Assembly (NCBI GenBank): GCA_023846275.1
Contig: JAIUJO010000070.1
Span: 1,748,501-1,812,500, forward strand
DNA from: Vanilla planifolia
Lineage: Eukaryota; Streptophyta; Magnoliopsida; Asparagales; Orchidaceae
Direction: 5' to 3'
DNA: 64,000 nt
The notes under the pieces are model-generated. The model made no database searches and had not been told where the DNA came from. It was given only the letters and a program-made list of their open reading frames with translations. This document shows positions 38,867-50,500 of the stretch, one piece after another; position 1 is the first letter of the stretch; each line of letters begins with the position of its first letter. The translations under genes were made by a program, and so were the position numbers.

Positions 38867-39264
38867 CAAGAAAACACTTAGTTTCTTGGCCATGTCAAAA
38901 CCAATTCCATTCTTATTCCATAAATGGTTATATCTGTATATTTAATCAATTGACTTGTTCTTTTAGCATTAATTTCCTTCCAATGTTGCTCACCTATCAT
39001 ATACATAAGCAAAGCTAGATAATCAAATAGTATGGTACTTAATTAGGTCATTAACATAGAAGTATCATAGAGAAGTGCTCACAGGACCAATAACCTCCTT
39101 TTGTTTTTATGATGCTACCATATAAGTTCATGATAGTGTAATTAAATGTAGTACAAGAAACCATTTGCTAGATATTATCAAGTCAAGATAGATTTTGAAG
39201 TAATTAAAGTGCACAGTTGAGCTCCCTTTCACTCAAGGCACTTCTCTAATAAGCAAGATTAATT
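38867..39264 (-). mobile_element. Ty1/copia remnant: sequence downstream of pol, copy 1
   Basis: This stretch is conserved with 63395-63790 in the same orientation. Paired phrases are 'ccattcttattccataaatgg' and 'ccattcttattccacacatgg', 'cacctatcatatacataagc' and 'cgcctatcatatctacaagc', and 'gagctccctttcactcaagg' and 'gagctcccactcactcaagt'. On the minus strand it follows the RNase H end and the purine tract, so it is either the 3' untranslated part or the LTR of the copia element. No protein is recognisable in it. Confidence 0.6.
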
Positions 39265-39279
39265 GCTCCCCCTTTTGTC
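39265..39279 (-). other. Probable polypurine tract of the copia element
   Basis: The minus strand reads gacaaaagggggagc just after the decayed RNase H C-terminus. Plant copia elements typically carry an aaaggggga-like purine run here that primes plus-strand DNA synthesis. In the second copy (about 63790-63806) the tract has decayed to gacaaaataaggagac. Position and composition support the call; function is inferred. Confidence 0.55.
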
Positions 39280-39880
39280 ACCATAAAAATGTCTTATAAT
39301 ACTATAGAACAAATCTTAAATAAGAAGCTTTGTTAAGGTGCTAACTTGTTGCATGCTGTTAGCAACAAAAAGAATGTCTACTATATTTCATTCTACATAG
39401 TCCACGATGAAATGGTGCATAAAATCAATTTCTTAAATGTTGTAGTACTTTAGAAGGCTTTGAGTTAAGAAAAAAGCATTCAAATTGTTAATTTTTTAGG
39501 AACTATTTGTTGATGAATCCCATATTATCTAATTTCCTTTCAATCCAAAACCTTTTTTTATAGAAATCCTCCTAATGATATATATCGTGGTTCATTTTTT
39601 GCTAAAATAGCGGTTGAATATTTTTTGCTAGATCATTAGTTTAACAGTTGCTAAAAAATGATTAAATACCTAAAATGTTTTTCTTATGTATTCAAGCACT
39701 TACATAATCTTGGTGGCTGTATCCTGAGAGATCATGACTTGACACAATTTTGGGATACCACAACCTTAATACCTTTGTTTCAAGAAATTATCAAAATGTT
39801 CTTTTTATAACTTCTAGATGGCTGTCTTAAAGGCTTGATTGAAATTCATCAAAAAAAGTCCAACATTAAAACTATGCCAG
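39280..39880 (-). pseudogene. Ty1/copia RNase H end, degraded
   Basis: Translation of the minus strand near 39430-39290 gives FMHHFIVDYVE, then a stop, then 'DILFVANSMQQVSTLTKLL'. This matches the family pattern of copia RNase H C-termini (HIDIRHHFIRD..E, then ...T..Q.AD.FTKPL). The catalytic part upstream (39450-39880) is too decayed to follow, with stops and probable deletions. RNase H removes the RNA strand during reverse transcription; this copy cannot make a protein. Copy 2 of the same region is at the window end (about 63810-64000). Confidence 0.7.
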
Positions 39881-40610
39881 GTATTATAATATTCAAGTAA
39901 AGAATGTGTCATTTCTTGGTATACCATGAAATCTATTGGTTTTTTCTCATGTTTACTCAATAGTATGGTGGGGACGCTTGAAGTAGAAATTCATTCGATG
40001 TTCTCAAGATCATGCAATTTTAACATGTCATTTTTTTACTTCATTTAGGACATGGATACCTTTCTTATCCTACTTAACTTTCATTCCAAAAAAATATGTA
40101 CCCTCACCCATTATGCTCAAGTCAAATCAATGACCCATAAGCTTACTAAATCATTCACATAAGTCCAAGTTGATTGATCCAAAAATGATATCGTCTATAC
40201 AACCTTTAGTTAGACGAATTTCATTAGCATCGTTCATGATGAATAAAGTCCTATCTACATTCCAATCCTAAACTAATGTTTGACTAGAAATCTACTAACC
40301 ATGTTCATAACAGGATCTTTGCTCTTGAAACAATTTACATGATTCTTTCATTAGCTTATGCACATGATTTTGATGAAGAAAATGTTAAATGCAATCCAAC
40401 TATTCTACATACACTTTCTCCTAAACAACAACATTTAGGAAGGTGCTCTTAACTTCCATTTTGAATAGTTTTAATAACTTGTATTAAGAAAATGGTAAAA
40501 ATGACCATGTTGCCATCAACCTTACCATTGGTTCAAGTATTCCATCTATGTTTAGTCCTACTTTATTATAACCCTTTACCAACAGCCTTCCTTTTTTTTC
40601 AATAGTAACC
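39880..40610 (-). pseudogene. Ty1/copia reverse transcriptase, degraded
   Basis: The minus strand from about 40610 downward encodes, with stops and frame changes, the ordered motifs of a plant Ty1/copia reverse transcriptase. They are 'GRLLVKGYN' (family RLVAKGYNQ), 'LEPMVRLMAT' (F.PVARLEA), 'LFKMEVKSTFLN' (QMDVKSAFLNG), 'VDRTLFI', 'IDDIIFGSINLDLCE' (the YVDDIIFGST active-site block, the catalytic DD still visible), and FDLSIMGEGTYFFGMKVK (MGELTYFLGLQVK). A further match, 'STSSVPTILLSKHEKKPID', follows. The best fit is a SIRE- or Tork-like lineage. Many changes fit C-to-T decay of methylated DNA. The element is dead. Confidence 0.88.
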
Positions 40611-40889
40611 ACACTATCACTTACTTTTATATTTTAGTACCAACATTTTGCCACGATAATGTGGTCATCTAAAATGTCTATTAATTCAAAAACATTCACT
40701 CTCACGAACAAGTTGAAACCCTCCAAACATGGCAAAATAAAAAAAATCTTTCTTCAAGACTTCACTTGTATTTTGTGGTACAAAATTTGAAATAGATGCA
40801 CAACATATAATGTATTTTTAAAGAGAGACATGGATTGTACACCAAAAGTGAGGTCACTTAATATTACATCTCTAAGGTGATTTTCATTC
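40611..40889. other. Segment between two RT fragments, probably more copia pol
   Basis: This stretch lies upstream, on the minus strand, of the first reverse transcriptase remnant and downstream of the second. It presumably includes decayed pol sequence (linker or start of the RT domain), but I could not recognise conserved motifs. No open frame of note. Confidence 0.35.
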
Positions 40890-41215
40890 TATGCTAACTC
40901 CTTTGATGCAACTATTTCCTTTTTTATGTTTTAACATCTCATTTATATATACTTTATTGAAGATCAAGGATACATTTCTCATCCTACTTAACTAGTATTC
41001 AAGAAAATAGGAAACCTCATCGATAAGCTCATCTTAGGTCATACACCAACTTGCTTACCAAATCATTCACATAAGTCATAGTTTGTTGATCGAAATATGG
41101 TATTGTTTAAATGATGTTGGACTAGAAGAAGTTAATAAAAAAAGTCCTTGATGAACAAGGTTCTATCTACATTCCTAGCCCAAAATAACGTTTGAGTAGA
41201 AATAAATAAATTTTA
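40890..41215 (-). pseudogene. Second Ty1/copia reverse transcriptase fragment
   Basis: The sequence is related to 40080-40270 in the same orientation; shared phrases are 'accaaatcattcacataagtc' (41058; 40146) and 'gttctatctacattcc' (41159; 40248). Minus-strand translation gives 'NVDRTLFIKDF', then after a frame change IFRSTNYDLCE and PIFLNTS, matching the TLFI, DDIIFGSTN..LCE and YFLG blocks. It is a partial second copy of the active-site region next to the better preserved one, so two related elements were nested, or a tandem rearrangement occurred. Confidence 0.75.
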
Positions 41216-43384
41216 TCATTCTATGATTTTTGTTTGTCTACTAGTTTTACTTTTCAAAAGTTTTCTATGTCTTCTAAATCTACCACTTTATTTTGATGCA
41301 TAATTTCATAAAACACTAGTTGGGTAGATTCCATTACAACAAGTTTCCTTATTAATAGCTTATGGGTTTCTCTATTTGAAGAATATTATGTAGAGATAGC
41401 CTTGAATATCTTGGTTTCGGATCTCCAATTCCTATCTACTTATTGATGTAATTCTACTATCAAAATATGCTTTAATTTTCATATTTTTGTTCCATGTTAT
41501 TAAAAAGTATGCATATTATTTTATTCATAATAAGTTTGATAATAAATCTATTCAGACATTGAGATTATTAGAATGGCTCAATTATTGTGTTGTTATCATT
41601 TTGAGATTCTATATCACTAAAGAGATAGTAAAAGTTGCTACTAGTGTTTTGATATGGAGATAGAAATTTTTAGATATATAACATAAATAAAGCTTAATAT
41701 AATTCAATGATATTTGTTATATCCATGTCAAATAAAATGAAATTTACTGCATTTGTCATGTGGTGTATTGATAGCAAGAAGTTATTGTTTTATGCTAGCT
41801 TGCTGAAGTGTAGAAGATTAAAAGAAAAATATTTTTAGGCATTGATGTTAAAACATTTATTACAAAAATAGTAAGGCTCGTGCGGTATTGAAAAAACAAT
41901 TACATTACATAAGGATTTTAAACATACATCATACTTTTTTAAAAAGTTTTGTGATGCATATTATAAGCAACTAATGTTTAGCAAGACATACTAGGATAAA
42001 ATAGAAGTCAATGAAAGAGAAAATTTAAAATAATTAAGAATATTTTAAGCCTATGAAAATTAGGTTTCTGATGTTGTTAGGAAAAGTAGACTTTTAATTA
42101 ATTTACTTACAACAACAATTGTTAATCAAGCGCAGAGATGGTTAGTTTTAATAAAATTTGTTGCTAGTACTAATATATTTAAACAAGGTAAAAGTAGCAT
42201 GATATTGCATCCTTGATTATTTCATGTGGGAATGCCAATGGGGTTCATAACATGGGAATTCTAGAAAATAGAGGAGTGCATCCCATGTTGAATGTAAAAT
42301 GAATAAGATATACTAAGTAGTGGCCACTTCGGAAGTAGAGGAAGACTTTTTATGGAGGCATCCTAATAGTTTTAGAATTTGAATGATTAGATTCTTATAT
42401 GAAGGGATGTTTACAAAATATTCAGTAGACTTAGAGTTTATTTAACATTTGTTGAATAAATATAAATACATTTATTTTTTTTGAATGTGATTAAATGAAA
42501 TTTCCATATGTATATGTTTTTATAATATCAAAAAAACTATTATTTGATAAAATTAATAATATTGATGAGAAGTCAAATATGATAGAAAAAATGAAAATGA
42601 ATCCTAAATAATAATTCTTCTTCAAATTGAAATGGATATTTCATAAACAATACCAAAACTTTTTAAAAAACATCAATTTAATTCTAAAGGAATATTTAAG
42701 GAAAAATAATAAAAGTTCCAAATAATTTTTGAAATATAAGAATTACTTATCAAAATAAATAACACTTGCGGTAGTTTTTTTTAAATTTGCCAAAAAACTT
42801 TTAGAAGTCATTTGCAATAAAAAGTGCAAGAAATAGTAATCTTTATAAGGTTTTGGTCGCAATGGATGTCCAATAAAATAAAAATTAAGTACCAAACGAG
42901 GAGAATAATGAGAGGAAAGCATTTAAAAACAAAGATATTATACCTTGGACTAAAATGGTTAACTATTGTAAAGGCTTGGAAGAGGTAGACAAATAAGATA
43001 ATTATGAAAGTGCCCTTAAACAAGGAGAAGGAACAAGTTTCATGACATGATTATATGATGCTTTTATTATGAAGAAAGGTTGGTGACCTCTTGAAGGTGG
43101 ATTTAATGTCTAAAAAATTAGTAATGAACCAAGTCAATATGTATGTCACATAAGACATTTAATATTCTTAACAATACTTTCACTAGTCCAAAAGGGAGTT
43201 TTGGAATGGTAATGACAAGAGGCAGATGACACAATATAGCAAGTTGGTACCAAATGGACCCATAAATGTATAGAATGATCAAAAAGTGTTGTTGAATGGA
43301 GACTATCAGTATCAAATGATAATTTATAGTTTTATATAATTTCATGGAGTACTTGATGGTTTAATGTACTACGTTATTGACCTT
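41216..43384. other. Unassigned, AT-rich
   Basis: This holds decayed sequence with no recognisable coding motif, apart from a very weak gag-like similarity on the plus strand near 41990-42130 that I did not accept. The minus-strand frames at 42808-43023 and 43118-43345 have no family resemblance that I can see. Confidence 0.5.
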
Positions 43385-44895
43385 TACTCATGATACTTTA
43401 TTTGATGATAACAATTGCTAAGAATTTCTAATTAATTTATTAAAAAAAATTTGTAAATTTTAGAAAATTGATGCTTGTGTTGTTCATAAGAGAATTTAAA
43501 AAAGAAGAGTAATAGTTTGAATTTAACAAAAAGATTTATTTTAAATTTAATTTTAGATGTTTTAATTTTATTTTGATTAGATGTTTAGATTGATCGAAAT
43601 CTCTCATACATGGTAAAAAATTTAGTCTTATTTCAATTAATCATCTTAAAAAAGTATTAGGACTCCAAAATCTTGATCTTATCTTTATCATCCATGAATC
43701 ACTTTATTCTTATCATACCTTAGAAATTTCTCTTTCCAAAACTTATTGGAAAAGTGTATTTTAATTATAAAAATTAATTTGTAAAAAAAAATAATATTAT
43801 GCTCAAAACAACAAAAAAACAAACTAGTAAAAAGAACCAAAAGTCTCAGTTAGGGCACAGTGATTGAATATTATTAATAACGTTTATCATGTCGATAAAA
43901 TAACTCTCAAACTTATGGAACAATTTTGATTGATTCATAACTCAAGAATCCAAACATAACTAACATCTAGAGCATAGCAAGCGGTAGAGAAACCCAAAAA
44001 AAGTAAAATATGTAATGTAGGAAACCTCTAATATAGTGATAATAATCCATCATTTATTCAATGTAAGACTAAAAAAACCTATTCCCATTTCACATGGTTG
44101 TACTAAAAATTGTGGGAGTGTTTTTGCTATCCAACCACACAAATTATGTGATTGAATGGTGTTGATCTCATTAATTTTTAAGAACACTTGTTCAGATCCT
44201 TTATCCATTCACATAAATTTGAAATCTCAAAGTCTATGTTTTACCTACATGTAAGACCTAAATCTAACAGTCAAATCATGATTTAGATTTAGTAGTTCAA
44301 ATAAAATAATACTTTCTAAATAGTTATTTTAATTTTATTCATCATATCGACAAGTTTTTCACAATCAAATGGTCTAAGAACCTTCCGATCAATCGACTCT
44401 TATGTAGTGAATCTTTTAGCAATTTTTAATTTTAATAATTTATTAATTAAAAACTATGGAGCATTTATAATTTCAAATAATAATTAGTAGTTTGTTAAAT
44501 TGTCAGGTGCTTTTTTTATTAAAAATGTTTATAAACAAGTGAATTATTGAACAAGATAGACTGATAAAAGTTTCACAAAATCTAAAGAAAACTTTTCAAG
44601 TAATTGTATTCAAACAATTAGTTGTCGATGCTCATTGACATTTTCATATGGTGCCTACTTCAATCATCAAACTAGTAATCTCTACTTTCTTCCCAAACAT
44701 GCTAGGTTCTCAATAATCTTTAATTATAATTGATTTAATTAAAACACTAATTTCTCAATTAGCTTTCATCAAACATAAGATTTTTTTTATTAATTTACAT
44801 TTCATGTCTTAGAATTATTTTATTTTATTACAAAGTTTATTATGTTGTATGATCACAATTGTCTTTTTCAATTACTTTGTTATGATGATTTAGAT
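43385..44895 (+). repeat. LTR-like repeat R3, copy 1
   Basis: About 1.5 kb aligns with 45670-47070. Paired phrases are 'caaaagtctcagttagggca' and 'caaaagtgtctagttagagc', 'aataatccatcatttattcaatg' and 'aacaatccatcattcaagcaatg', and 'tgtactaaaaattgtgggagtg' and 'atactaaaaattattggagtg'. The section 'caatgtaagacta ... gtactaaaaattgtggga' resembles the transcription-start region of many plant LTRs. No protein is encoded and termini were not defined. Confidence 0.75.
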
Positions 44896-45039
44896 TTTTT
44901 AGAAAAATGCTTGATATGAATAAGAATAGTATCTCAATTATAGTTAAATGTGTTAGATCTAAAATAGTTTGTGATCTTAAATCTAATAGATAAAATAACA
45001 TATTATATATTACAATATTGATCAATTATTTTTTAGTAA

Positions 45040-45076
<37 letters not shown>

Positions 45077-45669
45077 ACAAATAGAATTTGAAAAATTATA
45101 TTTAGAAAATTCAAATAAAATAAAAAAATAAATAAAAATAGTTAAAGAAAATCACAAAACTTTATGTTTTAGTAAGGATCTTCCAAATGAATAAGTCAGG
45201 CAAAATTATGATTGGTGTTAAACCGTAGTCTTTCATATTCATAAATTTTAAGTCATCCATTACACAAGATAGCCAAAATACTAAATTTTAGTGACTGTTA
45301 GAAAGAAAGAATTAAATATTTTTGGAAGAAGTTTTGAAAGTCATAGATCTTTAGATATAGGTGTAATTTGAACATAATAGACTTAAAGAAATTGGTTAAT
45401 TGGCTGATAATTTAAAAAAATTCTAAATTTGAGAACAATTTACTAAATATAGATTAACTCTCTCTAAGTGATGAAAAAGAACGAGAGAATAGAAATTGAA
45501 AGACTTTAATGAGCATAAATAATAGGGGAACAATAATCTAGCCTAGTGTACAAGTAGGGGACCTTATCTTTAATTGTTATGCATTTTAGCTTTATAAATA
45601 ATTTATGTTTTAATGAATTTTATTACAATTTTTCCTATCATAGGAAAGAAAGAATGTTGTGTTGACCCC
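44896..45669. other. Spacer between R3 copies, with (TA)n
   Basis: This is AT-rich sequence of about 0.8 kb containing a TA microsatellite. No gene or pol motif is seen. If the R3 copies are LTRs of one element, nearly all the internal region is gone. Confidence 0.5.
45044..45073. repeat. (TA)n microsatellite
   Basis: A near-perfect TA dinucleotide run of about 30 bp lies just after R3 copy 1. Confidence 0.95.
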
Positions 45670-47070
45670 TTGATGTGATGTTTTTTTGATGATCATAAAT
45701 TATAAGTATTACTAATGAATTTGTTTAAACAAATTTATAAATTTTAGATAGATTGTAATTTTATTCGATTTAAAACTCCAGAAGAAAGAAGAACAAAGTT
45801 GAAATTTTGTGATGATCATTTTGGTTGGATTAACAAATAGCTAAGAGAAAAATTTTAAATTTAATTTTAGATACTATAATTCTAAAATCTAGATCAAATG
45901 TCAACCATCTCAAGAATTCTTTTATTCTTATTCATTTCACTAGAAATTTAATATCAATAATAAGTTTCAAAGAGTGTATTAAAATTATAATAAGTTATTT
46001 GTAAAAAATTTATAAAATAATTAAAATAATAAAATAGACAACATATCACTAATAATAATCAAAAGTGTCTAGTTAGAGCATAACTCTTACATGTTGGTAG
46101 ATGGGTTTTTCAGATTGATAAAATCACACCAAAGCTCATCAAATAATTTTGGTTCCATACATAACTCACATATCAAAATTTAATAGAGTATGAGTGCATC
46201 ATCAATAAGCAAAATCACTAAAGAGTGAACCATGGGTTAGTAAGCCAAAACAATGCACTTATTATGTGGCATAAGAAAATTCTTATAAAGCAATAACAAT
46301 CCATCATTCAAGCAATGTAGAACTAAAATGTGTAACCATTTTGCATGACTATACTAAAAATTATTGGAGTGATTCTATCATCTATTCATGCAATTATGCT
46401 TAAAACATCTAATTAGATTCTTTGTTAGATAATGTAATTTCATAATCGAACACATCTTCTTTTTTCTGTGCATAAGAGCTAAATCTTGTCTTATACCACA
46501 ATTTAGATCCAATGGTCTGATCAAATAGTTCTTGTTTACTCCAAGCCATTTCATCATGTTTTGTTTCATGATTAAATGATCTAGGAGCCTTTAGGTCCAG
46601 CAGTTCTTGTGCAGTGGCTCTTTTAGACATTATTTCAAGACATTAGGATTTTCATAATTTATCCATATTAACTAATTGATCAGATTATTAAGTTATTTTA
46701 GTAATTGGAAAATAGTTTATAAATAACTGAATTCCTGAATAAAATTGATTGATGAACTTTTTACATAATTTAAAGAAACATTTTCAAGTGATGGCAGTTA
46801 AGACGTTAGCACCTAGTACTCATCATCTCATGCCTATGATTTGCCCATCACAAATCAAACTCACAATCTTTACTTTCTTCTAAAATGAAAGAAGTTCTTA
46901 ATTTTCTTTAATTAATTCATTTAAAATACTTGTACCTCATTCAATAATTTTAAGCATAATGTTTTTTGTATTATTTTTATTTTGTGTTACTAAATTATTT
47001 TATTTTTTGTCCAAGTTTGTTAGGTTATGAGGTAGTTGTAGTCAATTTTTTTTTGTTATTGTAAGGTTAA
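45670..47070 (+). repeat. LTR-like repeat R3, copy 2
   Basis: This is the partner of 43385-44895 at an offset of about 2.2-2.3 kb. The overlapping minus-strand frames at 46378-46630 encode a 73-residue peptide (starts MSKRATAQELL) that looks more protein-like than others here, but the matching stretch of copy 1 is interrupted and the sequence is the 'gatccaatggtctgatc' type of non-coding LTR sequence, so it is not called as a gene. Similarity to copy 1 fades near 47070 after 'ttattttattttttgtccaa'. Confidence 0.75.
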
Positions 47071-49440
47071 AACCAATTCATCATTTGGTAAAAGTGTGAT
47101 ATTCGTAACATTGGTTTTTGTTATATCTTGTTAGGGGTAGACAAACACTTCATTTTAAGCTAAATAACCTAAAAATCATTTACCTGTAATTTTTTTTATA
47201 CATTTTTTTCATTTTTTAAAAAATTTATGATGAGAAGAAAATAACCACAATTTAAAATATAGTTAATTTTCCACAAAAAAAGTTAAATATTTACTAAAAC
47301 ATAATTTTGAAGACATACTTATGTTTATTAAAAAAATATATTAAAACATTCTTTTAAATATTCGCTTAGAAAAAAATTTATTCCAAATAATTCACCATTC
47401 TCTTATTGAATAACAATTCATGATGACATATGTGAAAGTTAAGATTAGTAAGAAGGAGATGAATTATTATGATTAAAAATTTAAGTCTTGCACAAAAATA
47501 CTTAAATAATTTTTTTAAAAGTGTTATATAAAAATTTTAAATTTAATTTAAAAATGTTAAGTTTTTAACAATAATAATTTATAAAATAACGTAAAATAGA
47601 AAAATTAATATGAACTAAAATGTAGGAAAAAAGTTTATAAAAACAATCTCCCAAAAGACGTATAGGCTTAACCATCATAAAAGAAACAAGTTAGGACAAC
47701 TTTACAAAAAATAAAATGACAATAGTGGAAAAATATTTGTTGGCATAAAGTCAAAATCAATGCAACTAAAATTTTTTTGTTGATTAAATGATTGAAGAGG
47801 CACAACAATATTAATTAAATTAATTATAAATAGAGAAAACTAATAACTTTGCTAACTTGTGCAGAAAGCTGTAATTGAGAGTTTGACAATTAAAGGAAGT
47901 TCCCATAGTAGTGATAATTATCATTGCTTACAAATGGATTAAACATTTTCTTCTTATTACATAAGCATTCATCAATCAATTTTGCTCAAAATTTCTATTA
48001 TTTATAGTTTTTTACTAATAGCTAAAAGCATTTACTGAACAAGAAAATAAGCATTATTGTATCGTCTATTTTTTTTTATTTTTTTAGTTGAAAAAATAAT
48101 ACTTAAATAAAACATTCTAAAGGATTAAAAATAGTTAAAAGAAATGTTAAACAAGAGTCACTTCATTAGAACTAACTGAGATTATTTGTTCAAGAAAACT
48201 GCATGTTGGGCAAACGTGATTTGATAAGGATGTTTAGGAAAAGAATTTGATCAAAATAGTTAAATATATCTTGATCTGACAGCTAGATTTATCAGGGTTT
48301 TATAAAAAGATGATGGAGATCAACATCGTTTGACCATGAAATTACATGTTGAGAAGGTTCTAGTTAGTCCTTAATTTGGAAGCATGTTATGTAAAAGGAA
48401 GGCTTTGTTTTAGTCCCACTTTATGAAAGTGAAAAAACGTGTTTTGTATATAATGCTTACACGTTCCTAATAGTTAGCTTACTTGGGGTTGACTATCTGC
48501 TGTTTTGCTTGAAAGGTCATTACTCGAATTATCAATGATGATTTAGAAATTGTATATGTTGATACCAAAGTACTAACCCATTTTAAGTCCCTAAAAACTA
48601 CGTTTGTAGTTGTATTAGTTTTGCAATTGACCGAAGAGTTTTGGGACTTGCATTCTAGACCTCTTAACGATAGCTAGTATTTTTTAATTATTTTAAACAC
48701 TTTTTGTTCTTTTATTAATAATTCCTATTATATTAATTAGTATTTTTTTTTTAGAAGTAATAATTATAATTATAATATACATTTTACAAAATCTATTGAA
48801 TAAATACTAAGATATAATAGAAAAATAAAATAAATTCGAGATAATAAATGAAGAATAATTAAGTTTTTAAAGACCAAATATGTTTTTGAACATCAATTTT
48901 AATAAAATTTAATTTTTATGTTTTGTGAAAAATATTTCAATCAAGCTTAAAATTTTAATCTAACTAAAATAAAAGTACCTAAAATTTATTTTAAATGTAT
49001 CTTTTGATAGTTTGTTAGTCCAACTAAAACAGTTTTCATGGGATTTCATTTATGCTACACTTCTTCAAGTTTTCCTATTAATACAAACATTGTCTATCTA
49101 AAATTTTAAAATTAACTTAAAAAATTATGAAAAGTACTTAGAGTTTATTATCGAAATACAAAATATCATGGCAAGAGGTCAATAACACAATATCTTTTTA
49201 TTTAGATGATAATAAAATCTTTAATATAATTGATAAAAGCATAAGTTGTTTGTAGAAGGAATATATAAATATCTAAAAATAAACTCCTCCTATATGTATT
49301 TCATTACTTGATTATAACTTAAAGTGACTTAATCTAAATTGTTTAAATTATTGATAACCTAAAATTTTTTTACATTTTTAAGAAATTATTAAAGTAGTTA
49401 ATTTTTCAAAAAAAAACCACTTTGCTCGAATTACTCTTTA
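47071..49440. other. Unassigned, AT-rich, with a small LTR-promoter-like patch
   Basis: Mostly this is decayed AT-rich sequence. At 48170-48660 it is less AT-rich. On the minus strand 48410-48475 contains 'gtgtaagcattatatac' followed by 'aaagtgggactaaaac', an arrangement (TATA-like box, then tgggactaaa) frequent in plant LTRs. No LTR ends, primer-binding site or coding motif was found. Confidence 0.4.
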
Positions 49441-49449
49441 TTGAGTAGT

Positions 49450-49765
49450 CTATCTCATACAATTCTATTAAATTATTTATATTTAAATAACAAAAAAAAT
49501 TGAGCTACTTCTCAGTTGTGCTAGAATGCAAAGTTCTAGGGCTAAGCTTAAGCCTAAGAAGCTATTTGTAATCATTATTTTCTTGGGTAAATTATACTCT
49601 TATATTTCTCCCAAATTTTAAATTAGATTGATTGTTAAAAATTAATGAAATCAAAAGCAATTATATTAAATTTTTCATAATTATCTTACTAAAAAATCAA
49701 GCTACATCTTAGTTATGCAAAAATGCAGAGCTCTTGGCTTAAGATTAATCTAAAACAAGCATCTA
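49450..49765 (+). repeat. Two-copy tandem repeat, period ~201 bp
   Basis: 'caattctattaaattattta' (49460) recurs as 'caattatattaaatttttca' (49660). 'gagctacttctcagttgtgc' (49501), followed by 'agaatgcaaagttct', recurs as 'aagctacatcttagttatgc' (49700), followed by 'aaaaatgcagagctct'. The two copies are moderately diverged and non-coding. Confidence 0.7.
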
Positions 49766-49799
49766 CAAGTGTTCGACCAGGAACTCATAAAATCAAGTT

Positions 49800-50500
49800 A
49801 GGGTAGTCTGTTGTAGTCTTTAATCTAGTTGGGCTAAATAAGAATCAAAATTGACATGTAATTCTATATCCATAAGAGTTAATCAGGTGATTAAATTGCT
49901 AGCGAACAATAGGAAGCCAGCCCCTTTTCAGCTCACAAAATATCATCGTGCAAATGCTTATAAAGAGCACATCCCTTTTGTACATTGCAATGTGGGACTA
50001 TTCTTTGTTATTTGTGTACTTCCAAAATTGAGAGTGCTCATTGCCATCCGATCGCACATTTTTGTGATGGCATAGAGGAGATCACCTCTCCCTTTAAGTA
50101 ATGATCTTAATTGATCCAACAGTTAATTTGATGAGCTGACTAGAGGGTTACTACATCATCCACTATAAGCGATTGATCATTACTGGACATGCAATGGTCA
50201 TGAAATCGTTTGACTTCGTTAGATGAGTTTTGTTGTGAAAAATATATTCTGGAACCATGTGGCTTAAATAATTAATTTTGAACCCTATTGCTAAGATCAT
50301 TCTCAATTTTATTATTGATTAATTAAAATATCAAAATCTCAACTGACTTGATTGAATAGCCTAGATCACATCAAACTTGATCCAACTACTAAAAACTCAT
50401 CCACCATTACAACATTTGATTAGATGGTAGTAATATCCTCTAAGCAGATCCAATGACTCAGTTAATCATGCTTAATGTTTCAATAACTTGTCATTATAAA
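49800..50500 (+). repeat. Possible third R3 copy (LTR-like)
   Basis: The order of elements matches R3: 'gtctttaatctagttgggct' (49818), 'atgcttataaagagcacatc' (49955), 'caatgtgggactattc' (49988), 'caaaattgagagtgctca' (50024), 'gccatccgatcgcacatttttgtgat' region (50043). The last fits the inverted 'atccaaccacacaa..tgtgattgaat' signature of copy 1 (44135). This copy keeps higher GC and may be younger. The 74-residue frame at 49851-50075 lies within it and is not conserved in copies 1 and 2. Confidence 0.5.

Noticed and set aside
41960-42140. Weak similarity to a copia gag segment on the plus strand (LK.LR.F ... VSDVV)
   Set aside because: It needs several stops and a gap to align, is on the strand opposite to the adjacent reverse transcriptase, and has no zinc knuckle downstream.
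46378-46630. 73-residue minus-strand frame (starts MSKRATAQ) with normal-looking composition
   Set aside because: It falls inside R3 copy 2. The matching part of copy 1 (about 44190-44420) is interrupted and diverges without keeping a frame, and the sequence type is typical of non-coding LTR DNA.
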